Source: Nanosynbacter sp963524495 (GTDB taxonomy: Bacteria; Patescibacteriota; Saccharimonadia; Saccharimonadales; Saccharimonadaceae). From it: a stretch of DNA of 64,000 nucleotides. Made by a program: the position numbers and the translations under genes. Location: assembly GCA_046846435.1 (NCBI GenBank), contig CP128407.1, positions 620,001-684,000 on the forward strand, given 5' to 3'. The notes beneath the pieces are model-generated. The model was not told the DNA's origin. It ran no database searches and worked only from the letters and a program-made list of their open reading frames with translations. Below, in pieces: positions 43,035 to 51,238 of this stretch (position 1 is the stretch's first letter; each line of letters starts with the position of its first letter).

Positions 43035-45503
43035 CTACTGTCCGAGTGATATCGGCGGCACGCCCGGACCTGGGGGCACCATACTACTGCCGTCGGCCGC
43101 CTCGCCGACCACCGCTCGTATCTGCTCCGCCGTGATAATCGTCGTTGAGCCCGGAGCGACAGAGCCAGCGAGCAGCTGCTTGGCGACGGTATTCTCGACA
43201 GCTCGCTGCACCACGCGGCGCATCGGACGAGCGCCAAGGCGCGGGTCATAGCCAGCGTCAACCAATATTTTTTTGCCCGCCTCTTCGACAGCGACTTGGA
43301 TTTTTTGTGGCGCCAGCGTTCGATTGATACCAGCCAAAATGAGATCAACGACCTGCAGCAGCTCTTCTTTGCCCAAGGGACGAAATAGCACAATCTCATC
43401 AAACCGGTTGAGAAACTCCGGACGAAACAGATTGGCATTAATCAGCTCGTTGATAAATGTTTGCTCAAACTGCTCCAGCTGGTAGCCACGCTCGATGTAT
43501 TCGCGAATCCGCTCAGCGCCAGCATTCGACGTCGCAATGACTAGGCAATCACGAAAACTAATGTCGCGGTTTTTCTCGTCGCGTAAAATTCCCTCGTCTA
43601 GTAGCTGCAAAAGCGTCGTGAGTACCTGCGGGTGGGCCTTTTCAATTTCATCGAGCAACACCACCGAGAATGGTCGCTTTTGCACCTGGGCAGTCAAGCT
43701 CATCGGATCATTCGCCCCATCAGCGATCAAGCGCGCCACGTCCTCGGCCCGCACAAACTCGTTGAGATCCAGCCGGATTAGGTTGCCCTCGCCACCAAAG
43801 TAGATATCCGCCAGCGCTTTGGACAGCTCAGTTTTACCGACACCAGTTGGGCCAAGGAACAGAAACGTACCAATCGGCCGATCAGGATTGCGCACGCCGG
43901 CACGCGCTCGCCGGATCGCATCAGAGATGACGCTGACGGCGCGCGTTTGGTTGATCATGCGCTGATGAATCAGGTCTTCGAGGTTCAAGAGTTTTTCCCG
44001 TTCGTCGTCAGTCGAGGCGATCGCAATCTTGATACCCATGGTTTTTTCGACTGCATTATCAACCGACTGGGCCGTCACGAGACCGGACGACGCATAATGA
44101 GCTGCCGCCTCCAGCACCTTGAGCGCCCGACCCGGCATCGCCACGTCTTGGACGTACCGCTCGCCGACGCGGTAAGCTTCAGCGATGGCTTGATACATGT
44201 AGGTCACTTTATGGCGATGTTCAAGGCTGATCAGCTGATCGCGCATAATCCGCACCGTCTCCTCGGGCGATGATGGCTCGATAACGATGGTATTGAGCGC
44301 CGTCGCCAGCTGAGAATTACGCTGAGAAATCTGCAAGTAGCGCTGGCTATCCATGGTCAAGATAATTCGCAGCCTGCCCGCCTCCAAAATCGGTAGTAGC
44401 AAATTACTCAGATCAACCGAACCAACGCCCTCCTCGAAAAACAGCTGAGCATTATCGAGACACAAAATGACATTCTTTGACAAAAATGCTTCGTTGAGGA
44501 TCTGCGTCACCAATGCCTCCAGCTCACCCCGACCAGCCGCCGCCGAGATCAGCGACGAGGCGTCCAAGAGGAAAATCTGCCGATAGAGAAGCGACGACGG
44601 CACGGTTTTATGTCCATCAATGAGCATCTCGGCGAACGCCGCCACGACCGTACTTTTGCCAGCCCCATCAAGCCCGACCAGCGCTGCATTTTGCCGGCCG
44701 TTCGAGCCAAAAATTGTCATCAGCTGCTCCAGCGCCGCCTGATGAGCGTCCAGCTGCGAGATCATCGTCCCGCCCGACACCTGCAGGCTGAGGTTCTGGG
44801 CGAACCGGCTCAAGAGTGGCGTATAGCCAAACGACCAGTCGCGAGCGATACCGCCGGTGTGAAGCGGCTTTTGCTTGAACTGCTCGATCAATGACTTGAG
44901 GCGTTCATACCACATAATACCGCTCAGCACATCACGAAAATCAATTTTTAGATTTGCCAGCAGAGCGTCATGATTCGGAAATTGCTCAACGATCGCCGCC
45001 GCCAGCACCGCACCCGTTACCTTCGGGCTATTGGTGTCACGCCAAATTCGCAGCGCTGATTGCCACACGGCCGGCGTGTTATTTGGATCATCCGAAGCGA
45101 TATTCGCCAAAAAGTTCGGCGTTAACCCTAGTCGCACCCCGAGGAATTGCCCGGCCCGCGACTGACCAACCGCCAGCGCGATCTCTTTTGGCGTCGGTCG
45201 CTGACTCAGGCGGCCCAGCACATCCGCTGCCATCACATCATCAATCGTCTCCGCTCGCACACTCACCGCCATCGTCTTGAGATCGCCCTGCCACCACACA
45301 CTGAGCATCACCAATGGCCCCACTAGGCCAATCATCAACCAGCCAACCGGCCCGTGCTTGATCAATAGCCAAACGCCGCCCAGACCCAATGCAACAGCAA
45401 CGAGCACCACCAAGACATGCCAGACCGCACCAAACCGCGCCGTAAACCGTGCCTTTTGCGCCCGCAAGCTGTGATAGCGAAACTCCGGCCGCACCTCGTT
45501 CAT
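43035..45503 (-). CDS. Membrane-anchored ClpC-like double AAA+ ATPase
   Basis: This ~822-aa protein has two membrane helices at ~30-70, a ~150-residue region in place of ClpN repeats, then two AAA+ modules. Module 1 has Walker A GLDGAGKST but Walker B CLDNAQ (Asn where Glu is usual). Module 2 is intact: GPTGVGKTEL, VVLLDEIEKAH, sensor region NRFDEIV and GARPMRRVVQ. A ClpP-docking loop is not obvious. It probably remodels membrane or envelope proteins. It is coupled to the upstream membrane gene by an ATGA overlap, which fixes the start at 45503. Confidence 0.87.
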   Translation of the reverse strand: MNEVRPEFRYHSLRAQKARFTARFGAVWHVLVVLVAVALGLGGVWLLIKHGPVGWLMIGLVGPLVMLSVWWQGDLKTMAVSVRAETIDDVMAADVLGRLSQRPTPKEIALAVGQSRAGQFLGVRLGLTPNFLANIASDDPNNTPAVWQSALRIWRDTNSPKVTGAVLAAAIVEQFPNHDALLANLKIDFRDVLSGIMWYERLKSLIEQFKQKPLHTGGIARDWSFGYTPLLSRFAQNLSLQVSGGTMISQLDAHQAALEQLMTIFGSNGRQNAALVGLDGAGKSTVVAAFAEMLIDGHKTVPSSLLYRQIFLLDASSLISAAAGRGELEALVTQILNEAFLSKNVILCLDNAQLFFEEGVGSVDLSNLLLPILEAGRLRIILTMDSQRYLQISQRNSQLATALNTIVIEPSSPEETVRIMRDQLISLEHRHKVTYMYQAIAEAYRVGERYVQDVAMPGRALKVLEAAAHYASSGLVTAQSVDNAVEKTMGIKIAIASTDDEREKLLNLEDLIHQRMINQTRAVSVISDAIRRARAGVRNPDRPIGTFLFLGPTGVGKTELSKALADIYFGGEGNLIRLDLNEFVRAEDVARLIADGANDPMSLTAQVQKRPFSVVLLDEIEKAHPQVLTTLLQLLDEGILRDEKNRDISFRDCLVIATSNAGAERIREYIERGYQLEQFEQTFINELINANLFRPEFLNRFDEIVLFRPLGKEELLQVVDLILAGINRTLAPQKIQVAVEEAGKKILVDAGYDPRLGARPMRRVVQRAVENTVAKQLLAGSVAPGSTTIITAEQIRAVVGEAADGSSMVPPGPGVPPISLGQ

Positions 45504-45880
45504 GCCAAAACCCTCATCTGCCACAAGATAATTCCTATCACCGGCGTTACGGGTAACAGCGCCCACACCACGATGCTGCCGACCGCCCACACCGCCCGCA
45601 GGCTGATAACCACCAGCCCCGCAAACAGCACCAGAAGCCGCACTACTGTGCCAACTGCCCGCGAGAACAGTCGGTCGAAAAAGGCCTGTATCTTGACAGC
45701 GAGCGGCGCCTGAGCACGAATTTGCCCTGCGGAAATTTGGCGAAATGGATCAAACAGCGTCCGCACCAACAAACCGATTGAGAAAAAATCGGCCGTCCGC
45801 AGCACACCGAGACCAACGCGCTGCATATGCCGCCGCCAGCCTGCGCCATACCACCACTGGAAAATACCCACCAAAAACAT
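45500..45880 (-). CDS. Membrane protein coupled to the ClpC-like ATPase
   Basis: This ~126-aa protein has an amphipathic N-terminus (FQWWYGAGWRRHMQR) and two or three hydrophobic segments (VVRLLVLFAGLVVISL, VVWALLPVTPVIGIIL). TACAAT at 45887-45892 ends six nucleotides before the ATG. Its stop overlaps the ClpC-like start, so the two are co-expressed and may form one membrane complex. It is divergent from murT. Confidence 0.75.
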   Translation of the reverse strand: MFLVGIFQWWYGAGWRRHMQRVGLGVLRTADFFSIGLLVRTLFDPFRQISAGQIRAQAPLAVKIQAFFDRLFSRAVGTVVRLLVLFAGLVVISLRAVWAVGSIVVWALLPVTPVIGIILWQMRVLA

Positions 45881-45924
45881 AGTTCTATTGTAGCATACTG
45901 CTTGGGCACGGTATAATACGAAAT

Positions 45925-47190
45925 ATGTCACGACAGATTCTCAGTACACTCATCGGCAAAATCGTCAAACAAGCCGCTCGCCTGCGCGGTGGCGGCTCGG
46001 CACTCCCGGGGTTAGTTATCGAAAAGATCGACCCGGGTTTTATCACTCGTACCCTGGCGCAAATACCGCACGGTGTGGTGGTTATCAGCGGCACGAATGG
46101 CAAGACTACCACCACTAAAATCGTCGTTGAACTGCTCGAGGCGGCCGGCCTCAAGGTTTTTACCAATCGCACGGGCAGTAATTTCTCGCGCGGCGTGGCG
46201 GCGGCGCTGCTCGGCGAGGTAGATATGCGCGGGCGGCTGGATGCCGACATCGCGGTGCTGGAGCTTGACGAGGCCTGGGCGGTCAAGTTTGTTCAATTAG
46301 TACCGCCACGCTACAGTCTGCTGCTCAACGTCATGCGCGATCAGCTGGATCGGTTTGGCGAGATCGACACGGCAGCTGGTTTCTTGGCAAAAATCGCCCA
46401 GGCAACCACTGATACCGTGGTGCTCAACCGCGACGACCCGCGTATCTACCGCCTGCACCAAAACACAGCGGCAGACGTAGCGTTTTTTGGCACAACCGAC
46501 CAGCTGCTCGAGCTGATGCCGACTGACGATGCGCTCAAGACCGGCCAAGCTCAGGCAAATCAGACGGCTCCAGCCGACGTGCTGCTCGCTGACATTGATA
46601 AGCAAACGGCAACCTTTCAGATTGATGGGGCCAAGCATGCAGTGCGGATGCGGCTGAATGGCGTATATAATTTATTGAATGCAGCAGCGGCGCTGAGTTT
46701 GGTCCGACAAATTACGGGAGAGAAAGCCGAGTTAACGACACTACTAGGCACCCTGTCAGACGTAGCGCCGGCATTTGGCCGAGGCGAGACCATCGTGATT
46801 GACGGCACGCCGATTGAGCTAATTCTCGTGAAAAACCCGAGCGGCTTTCGACTCAGCCTGCTGTCATTTGCCGACGGAACAGCCGATACAATGATTGCTA
46901 TCAATGATAATTACGCTGACGGACGCGACGTTAGTTGGCTGTGGGATGTGGACGTTTCACGCCTCGAGCAGGTGGCGGTGGTCAGCGGCGTGCGCGCTCA
47001 TGATATGGCGCTGCGGCTGGAGTATGACGACATTACGCCAGAAATCATTGAGCCAGATTTGGCGGCGGCGCTGGAGAAATTGCTAGCCCATCATCCACGC
47101 CAGCCAAAACATATTTACTGTACCTACACAGCGATGATGCGACTGCGCAAATTATTATCAATCAAAACCGATGTGGAGGCCATCCGATGA
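45925..47190 (+). CDS. murT: MurT-like lipid II glutamate amidating ligase subunit
   Basis: This 421-aa Mur-ligase-family protein has the ATP loop SGTNGKTTTTK, NRTGSNFSRGV, the central LNVMRDQLDRFGE and the C-terminal DUF1727 domain with INDNYADGRDVSWLWDVD. With GatD it converts D-Glu of lipid II to D-isoglutamine. Usual MurT carries a four-Cys zinc ribbon in the middle domain; only one Cys is present here (IYCTYT), so the ribbon is absent. TATAAT at 45912-45917 lies seven nucleotides before the ATG. Confidence 0.92.
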   Translation: MSRQILSTLIGKIVKQAARLRGGGSALPGLVIEKIDPGFITRTLAQIPHGVVVISGTNGKTTTTKIVVELLEAAGLKVFTNRTGSNFSRGVAAALLGEVDMRGRLDADIAVLELDEAWAVKFVQLVPPRYSLLLNVMRDQLDRFGEIDTAAGFLAKIAQATTDTVVLNRDDPRIYRLHQNTAADVAFFGTTDQLLELMPTDDALKTGQAQANQTAPADVLLADIDKQTATFQIDGAKHAVRMRLNGVYNLLNAAAALSLVRQITGEKAELTTLLGTLSDVAPAFGRGETIVIDGTPIELILVKNPSGFRLSLLSFADGTADTMIAINDNYADGRDVSWLWDVDVSRLEQVAVVSGVRAHDMALRLEYDDITPEIIEPDLAAALEKLLAHHPRQPKHIYCTYTAMMRLRKLLSIKTDVEAIR

Positions 47191-47906
47191 CGATCACGAT
47201 TATTCAATTGTATCCGCGCGATATGAATCTCTATGGCGACTGGGGCAATACGCTGGCGCTGAAAAAGCGGCTGGAATGGCGCGGCTTTACGGTACGTATT
47301 ATTGATCATAATCCGGGCGATACGACTGATTTTATGGCGGGAGATATATTCATCGGCGGTGGTGGTCAGGATGCTGGGCAAGAAATTATCCAGGACGATT
47401 TGCTGGCGCGAGCGGATGAGCTACGGCGCTTAGCAGAGAGCGACGTGCCAATGCTGATGATCTGTGGTATGTATCAATTGTTTGGCCGAGCGTTCACCAC
47501 ACACGAGGGACACGTGATTCGCGGTGCGGGGATTTTACCGCTGGAGACATACGCCAAGGCAGAACGCCTGATCGGCAATATCACGCTCGAGAGCGAGGAG
47601 TTTGGACAGATCGTTGGTTATGAAAATCATAGCGGCCAGACGCTGCTTGATGAAGGAGGGTTGCCGCTGGGGCGCGTGGTGCGGGGCGCTGGTAATGACG
47701 AGACTGGCCAAATCGAGGGCGCGAGGCTGCACAATATCGTGGCGACGTACCTGCACGGGCCGATCTTGCCAAAGAATCCACGACTCGCTGATTTTTTGAT
47801 CACCGCGGCACTCACGCGAAAAGGCTATACAGATAAACTCAGCGCACTGCCCATCGACCGCACCGCAGAACATGCCCAGCGGGTGGCGATGGAGCGAGGG
47901 CGATAA
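47187..47906 (+). CDS. gatD: GatD-like glutamine amidotransferase subunit
   Basis: This 239-aa class I glutaminase has the nucleophile Cys in MLMICGMYQLFG and the catalytic His in TYLHGPILPKNP, plus IGGGGQDAGQE near the N-terminus. It releases ammonia from glutamine for MurT. The 4-nt overlap with murT is typical of this pair. The complex matters because amidated peptidoglycan is needed for efficient cross-linking. Confidence 0.95.
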   Translation: MTITIIQLYPRDMNLYGDWGNTLALKKRLEWRGFTVRIIDHNPGDTTDFMAGDIFIGGGGQDAGQEIIQDDLLARADELRRLAESDVPMLMICGMYQLFGRAFTTHEGHVIRGAGILPLETYAKAERLIGNITLESEEFGQIVGYENHSGQTLLDEGGLPLGRVVRGAGNDETGQIEGARLHNIVATYLHGPILPKNPRLADFLITAALTRKGYTDKLSALPIDRTAEHAQRVAMERGR

Positions 47907-47949
47907 GCCAACCAGATTAGGTTCACATGCAACCTTCTGCGACAAAAAT

Positions 47950-47974
47950 GCCCCCGGAGCGGAGCTCCGAGGGC
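47950..47974 (-). terminator. Terminator downstream of tRNA-Pro
   Basis: Arms 47950-47960 and 47964-47974 pair with one mismatch around a 3-nt loop; on the minus strand the stem is followed by ATTTTTG. It can also slow the plus-strand gatD transcript. Confidence 0.75.
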
Positions 47975-47996
47975 GTGTGTTCGAACAAGATGAGTG

Positions 47997-48073
47997 TGGT
48001 CGGGGTGAAAGGACTCGAACCTTCGACCTCACGGTCCCAAACCGCGCGCGCTAGCCAACTGCGCCACACCCCG
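47997..48073 (-). tRNA. tRNA-Pro (TGG)
   Basis: Acceptor CGGGGTG/CACCCCG with C1-G72 typical of tRNA-Pro, anticodon loop TTTGGGA closed by CGCGG/CCGTG, and encoded CCA. Confidence 0.94.
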
Positions 48074-48181
48074 AGAAGCTAATCTCGATACTCACTCCGC
48101 TCCATTCTACCACACTTTACACATTAAATACAGCAATAATTAGTGATTTCAGTTAATATATAATTGTACTCTCTCATTATC

Positions 48182-48808
48182 ATGCCTAATACTAATCACA
48201 CCACCCACACAACTCACCGCCGACAAATGATATATCTCTATGCCATTGTCTGCGTGTATCTCATGTTGCCTATCCTCATTTGCATCGGTGTCATTCCTTG
48301 GAATATGAAATTCGTGGCACTTATAGTCGGTGCAGTGATGATGTATATATTAATGCGAATTCTCGGCAATACGCATAGTGACATCGGTATTACGCGGCAA
48401 CGTACCATCTATTCACTCAAAACCGTGCTACCGATAACTATAGTTCTCCTTATCGCAGCCGGGCTGTTTCTACTCCTCGAAAAGCCTCGATTCTCACCAA
48501 CCGAAGGAATAGGATTTTATGTATTTTATATTCTCATCTCGTGCCCGGCACAAGAATTGTTATTCCGCGGTATCCTCAGCCGTATGCTGCAAGAACTACG
48601 GCTGCACCGGGTGTTGGAGCTTGGCGTAGCAGCCGCCCTTTTCGGTTATGTACATATCATCTACGGCGATATGCTCACTGTTGTTATCATGAGCATCGTT
48701 GGCCTTTTCTGGTACCGAGCGTACCAGCGCTCATCAAACCTCATCGGCGTAACAATGAGTCACGTGATACTTGGCGTGATGACGATTGCTCTAGGGATTA
48801 TTGATTGA
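48182..48808 (+). CDS. CPBP-family intramembrane protease-like protein
   Basis: This ~208-aa membrane protein has about six helices and the CPBP (CAAX-protease/Abi) motifs: PAQELLFRGIL (motif 1, Gln in place of the first Glu), FGYVHI (motif 2) and SHVILG (motif 3). In the family the EE pair and His residues coordinate a metal or activate water; the Gln-Glu variant may be altered. The start at 48182 (MPNTNHTTH) follows a TATAAT ~20 nt upstream; a TTG six codons earlier is possible. Confidence 0.8.
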   Translation: MPNTNHTTHTTHRRQMIYLYAIVCVYLMLPILICIGVIPWNMKFVALIVGAVMMYILMRILGNTHSDIGITRQRTIYSLKTVLPITIVLLIAAGLFLLLEKPRFSPTEGIGFYVFYILISCPAQELLFRGILSRMLQELRLHRVLELGVAAALFGYVHIIYGDMLTVVIMSIVGLFWYRAYQRSSNLIGVTMSHVILGVMTIALGIID

Positions 48809-48832
48809 CATTGGCCACCCCTTTTGTTTAAT
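48805..48832 (+). promoter_or_regulatory. Promoter of the 48843 gene
   Basis: TTGACA at 48805-48810 and TTTAAT at 48827-48832 are 16 bp apart. The -35 overlaps the stop codon of the CPBP gene. Confidence 0.6.
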
Positions 48833-48842
48833 GGTCAATAAG

Positions 48843-49235
48843 ATGGGGATGGATTGGCCAGAGCCACCTCCCGGGAAGGAATTGTGGGATCCCCCAGGGA
48901 GGATTGAAGTCTATGTACATTCAGGACTTTCTGAGGCCTATGGGGTTGATGAGACTGTCGGTATGGATAAAGTAGTCTCGGAGGATAATATTCGTAGAGC
49001 CAGGGCATGCCGGGAGATTGGTGATCAGATTGAACAGGGGCTCATTGACAAGAAAGAGAGTTACCGAAGGATCGGTGAATTGCTTTTAAGTCGCGACCAC
49101 TTTTTCATCTCAGAAGAAGAACTCGCCGAGCGAGGAATCAGTCTGGCAGCCCTGATCAAGATCGCAGAGCGCAGAGATGATCCGGTAGATGATGGGTATG
49201 GTGGCTATTCTACTGGGAATTCCGCACATGAATAA
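48843..49235 (+). CDS. Hypothetical acidic protein with atypical codon use
   Basis: This ~130-aa protein begins MGMDWPEPPPGKELWDPPG and is rich in Glu, Asp and Arg, with a helical middle (IRRARACREIGDQIEQGL). No domain is recognised. Codon choice (GGG, AGG, CCC) differs from the neighbours. I choose the ATG at 48843 because the promoter's -10 box ends ten nucleotides upstream; the frame itself is open from 48801. Its 3' end overlaps a convergent gene by 31 bp. Confidence 0.55.
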   Translation: MGMDWPEPPPGKELWDPPGRIEVYVHSGLSEAYGVDETVGMDKVVSEDNIRRARACREIGDQIEQGLIDKKESYRRIGELLLSRDHFFISEEELAERGISLAALIKIAERRDDPVDDGYGGYSTGNSAHE

Positions 49236-49693
49236 TGCACCAAACCAATCTCATCAACCTCGACCGAAGCAATCCCCGTGTCTGCTAATGAGCGGAGTTC
49301 CTCTCTTGTCTTTGCTACGGGGTTGGTAGTAAGGAAGGCTATCCTCCCTACATCACCTGATTCACCAGCCATGAGGGCTTGAAGCGCGTTCACATATCGT
49401 CCCCTCATCGGATGCCTTAGAGGTAGTTGACGAACTTGAACGGCCAGCAATGCCGCTGCTGCCAGTAATCTTTGGCCCCTCTCGTGCTGCAGGTAAGGTG
49501 ACTCTACGGTTTGGCCAGGGATCTGGTCATCAATGTCAAGATTATCAGGGCGCCCCTCACGGCGTGCCTTTCTCTTAAGGCTGCCTCCTTCGACGATGGG
49601 CACCCTGAAACACTTACTATTCTCGACAGCTACGTGACGACGCTCGGACCCATTGGATTCTCTTCGGGGGGCTGTAGTGGTTCTTCCTTTCAT
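49205..49693 (-). CDS. Hypothetical protein convergent with the 48843 gene
   Basis: This ~162-aa protein has a basic N-terminus (KGRTTTAPRRESNGSERR) and an Ala/Leu-rich helical middle (QRLLAAAALLAVQVRQLPLR). No family is recognised. The start at 49693 lies ten nucleotides after an AATAAT box with TTGAAG 17 bp further up. Codon use is atypical in the same way as the convergent gene, which suggests they were acquired together. Confidence 0.5.
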   Translation of the reverse strand: MKGRTTTAPRRESNGSERRHVAVENSKCFRVPIVEGGSLKRKARREGRPDNLDIDDQIPGQTVESPYLQHERGQRLLAAAALLAVQVRQLPLRHPMRGRYVNALQALMAGESGDVGRIAFLTTNPVAKTREELRSLADTGIASVEVDEIGLVHYSCAEFPVE

Positions 49694-49783
49694 TTCCCAG
49701 CTATTATTACACAATTCACATCAGTCTTCAAGGCCACAATGTCTGCCTTGGCAAACTAGCTACTTCAGGGTACTATATATTGT

Positions 49784-50461
49784 ATGAAATACACGAAACC
49801 ATACGTTCCACCGACGCTAACCGTTGACGCCGTGATATTCCAAATTAGTAACGGCGCACTAGAAGTCCTGCTCCTAAAGCGCCCCAACGAGCCGTTTAAG
49901 GGTGAATGGGCGCTGCCCGGCGGATACAACGCCAAGGGCGAGACAACGACAGCCGCACTGAGACGTATCGTTACCCAAAAAACGGGCGTGGATGTTGAGA
50001 ATAACTTGAGCTACATTGAGCAGCTCTACACCTTTGACACGGTCGACCGTGACCCACGAGGACATGCTGTATCGGTGACATACCTCGGGTGTGGGCGTAC
50101 TATCCCGCTCGACGAGGCGACGTCGCACGCGACATTTTTTGATGTACATAATCTACCGCCACTGGCTTATGATCACGCCAGCATTATTGAATACGCCAGA
50201 GAGCGACTGATCGCCAAGCTAACATATACGAATGCTGTGTCGGCATTTCTGGAGCGGCGTTTTACCCTGACCCAACTACAGAACGCCTACGAAATTATCT
50301 TTGATCGTGAATTTGATAAGCGTAATTTTCGCAAAAAATTCCTCAGCCTCAACCTCATTCATGAAACCAACGAGTTATGGCGTGACGGCGCACATCGTCC
50401 AGCAAAACTATACGAGTTTAATTCCCAAAACCTCGAGACGTTATCGCGGAGCTTTGATTAG
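49784..50461 (+). CDS. nrtR: NrtR-type Nudix-like transcription regulator of NAD metabolism
   Basis: This 225-aa protein has an N-terminal Nudix fold (LPGGYNAKGETTTAALRRIV) and a C-terminal winged helix (~150-225, TLTQLQNAYEIIFDREFDK). The catalytic REx2EE helix is degraded to RRIVTQKTG, as in NrtR regulators that bind ADP-ribose without cleaving it. It precedes pncA and pncB, the genes NrtR controls in other bacteria. A TACTAT element lies seven nucleotides before the ATG. Confidence 0.9.
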   Translation: MKYTKPYVPPTLTVDAVIFQISNGALEVLLLKRPNEPFKGEWALPGGYNAKGETTTAALRRIVTQKTGVDVENNLSYIEQLYTFDTVDRDPRGHAVSVTYLGCGRTIPLDEATSHATFFDVHNLPPLAYDHASIIEYARERLIAKLTYTNAVSAFLERRFTLTQLQNAYEIIFDREFDKRNFRKKFLSLNLIHETNELWRDGAHRPAKLYEFNSQNLETLSRSFD

Positions 50462-50525
50462 CTAATATCACCAAGCCAGGGGCAGGATAGGGTATCAATT
50501 TTTTATATTATTTTACCAATTAGTG

Positions 50526-50583
50526 TTGACTACACAATAACTAGTTGCTAGACTATACAGTAAGTGTAGTTTATACATTAAGT
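50526..50583 (+). promoter_or_regulatory. pncA-pncB promoter with candidate NrtR operators
   Basis: TTGACT (50526-50531) and TAGACT (50549-50554) have 17-bp spacing. Downstream, TATACAGTAAGT (50554-50565) and TATACATTAAGT (50572-50583) form a direct repeat 18 bp apart, and ACTACAC/GTGTAGT form a 7-bp inverted repeat (50529-50535 and 50564-50570). These overlap the transcription start and suit NrtR repression. Confidence 0.55.
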
Positions 50584-50596
50584 AAGGAGGCAATCT

Positions 50597-51238
50597 ATGG
50601 AAACAGTAAAACCAACTCGAAATGTACTTGTTGCCGTTGATGTGCAGCATGATTTTATCGATGGCAGCCTAGCAGTTGCCGAGAGTGAGCAGGTCGTTGC
50701 CCCGCTCAATACCATCGCCGAGACGGTGCGGCACCATGATGGACAGGTAGTTTTTACTCGCGACTGGCACCCTGCTAAAACACCACATTTTAGTAATTTT
50801 GGCGGCCAGTGGCCAGTTCATTGTGTCGCTGGCACAACTGGCGCTGCCTTTCATGATAAGCTTGACGTGCGACCCGATGACATTGTTATCAACAAAGGTA
50901 TGGGTCAAACTGACGGGTATTCTGGTTGGGAGGGTCAGAGTGACACGGGCGAAACACTGGAGACCATTATCACACCACGAACACCTCACGAGAAGGTTAA
51001 AGTATTTCTCGGCGGGCTCGCAACTGACTTTTGCGTGAAGGCGACTGCTCTGGATATTGCCAACCACTTCCGAGACGATGCGCGCGTTTCCATCCATCTA
51101 CTGCGAGAGGCTATCCGTGCTGTTGGACTCACACCGACTGACGAAGAAGAGGCCTTAGCCGCCATGAAAGAGGCCCACGTTCTGGCGGTTTCAACCAGTG
51201 AGGCTAAAATGATGATGATCGAAAGGAGTGTTCAATGA
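50597..51238 (+). CDS. pncA: Nicotinamidase
   Basis: This 213-aa isochorismatase-fold hydrolase converts nicotinamide to nicotinate. The triad is visible: Asp in VDVQHDF, Lys in VINKGMG and Cys in GLATDFCVKA, with metal ligands in RDWHPAKTPHFS. AAGGAGG precedes the ATG by six to seven nucleotides. Its stop overlaps pncB by 4 nt. Confidence 0.95.
   Translation: METVKPTRNVLVAVDVQHDFIDGSLAVAESEQVVAPLNTIAETVRHHDGQVVFTRDWHPAKTPHFSNFGGQWPVHCVAGTTGAAFHDKLDVRPDDIVINKGMGQTDGYSGWEGQSDTGETLETIITPRTPHEKVKVFLGGLATDFCVKATALDIANHFRDDARVSIHLLREAIRAVGLTPTDEEEALAAMKEAHVLAVSTSEAKMMMIERSVQ

Noticed and set aside
42998..43438. Long N-terminal extension of the glycine-zipper protein frame
   Set aside because: It is antisense to conserved AAA+ coding sequence, has Cys/Arg/Leu-rich shadow composition, and lies upstream of the TATAAT box and leaderless GTG start.
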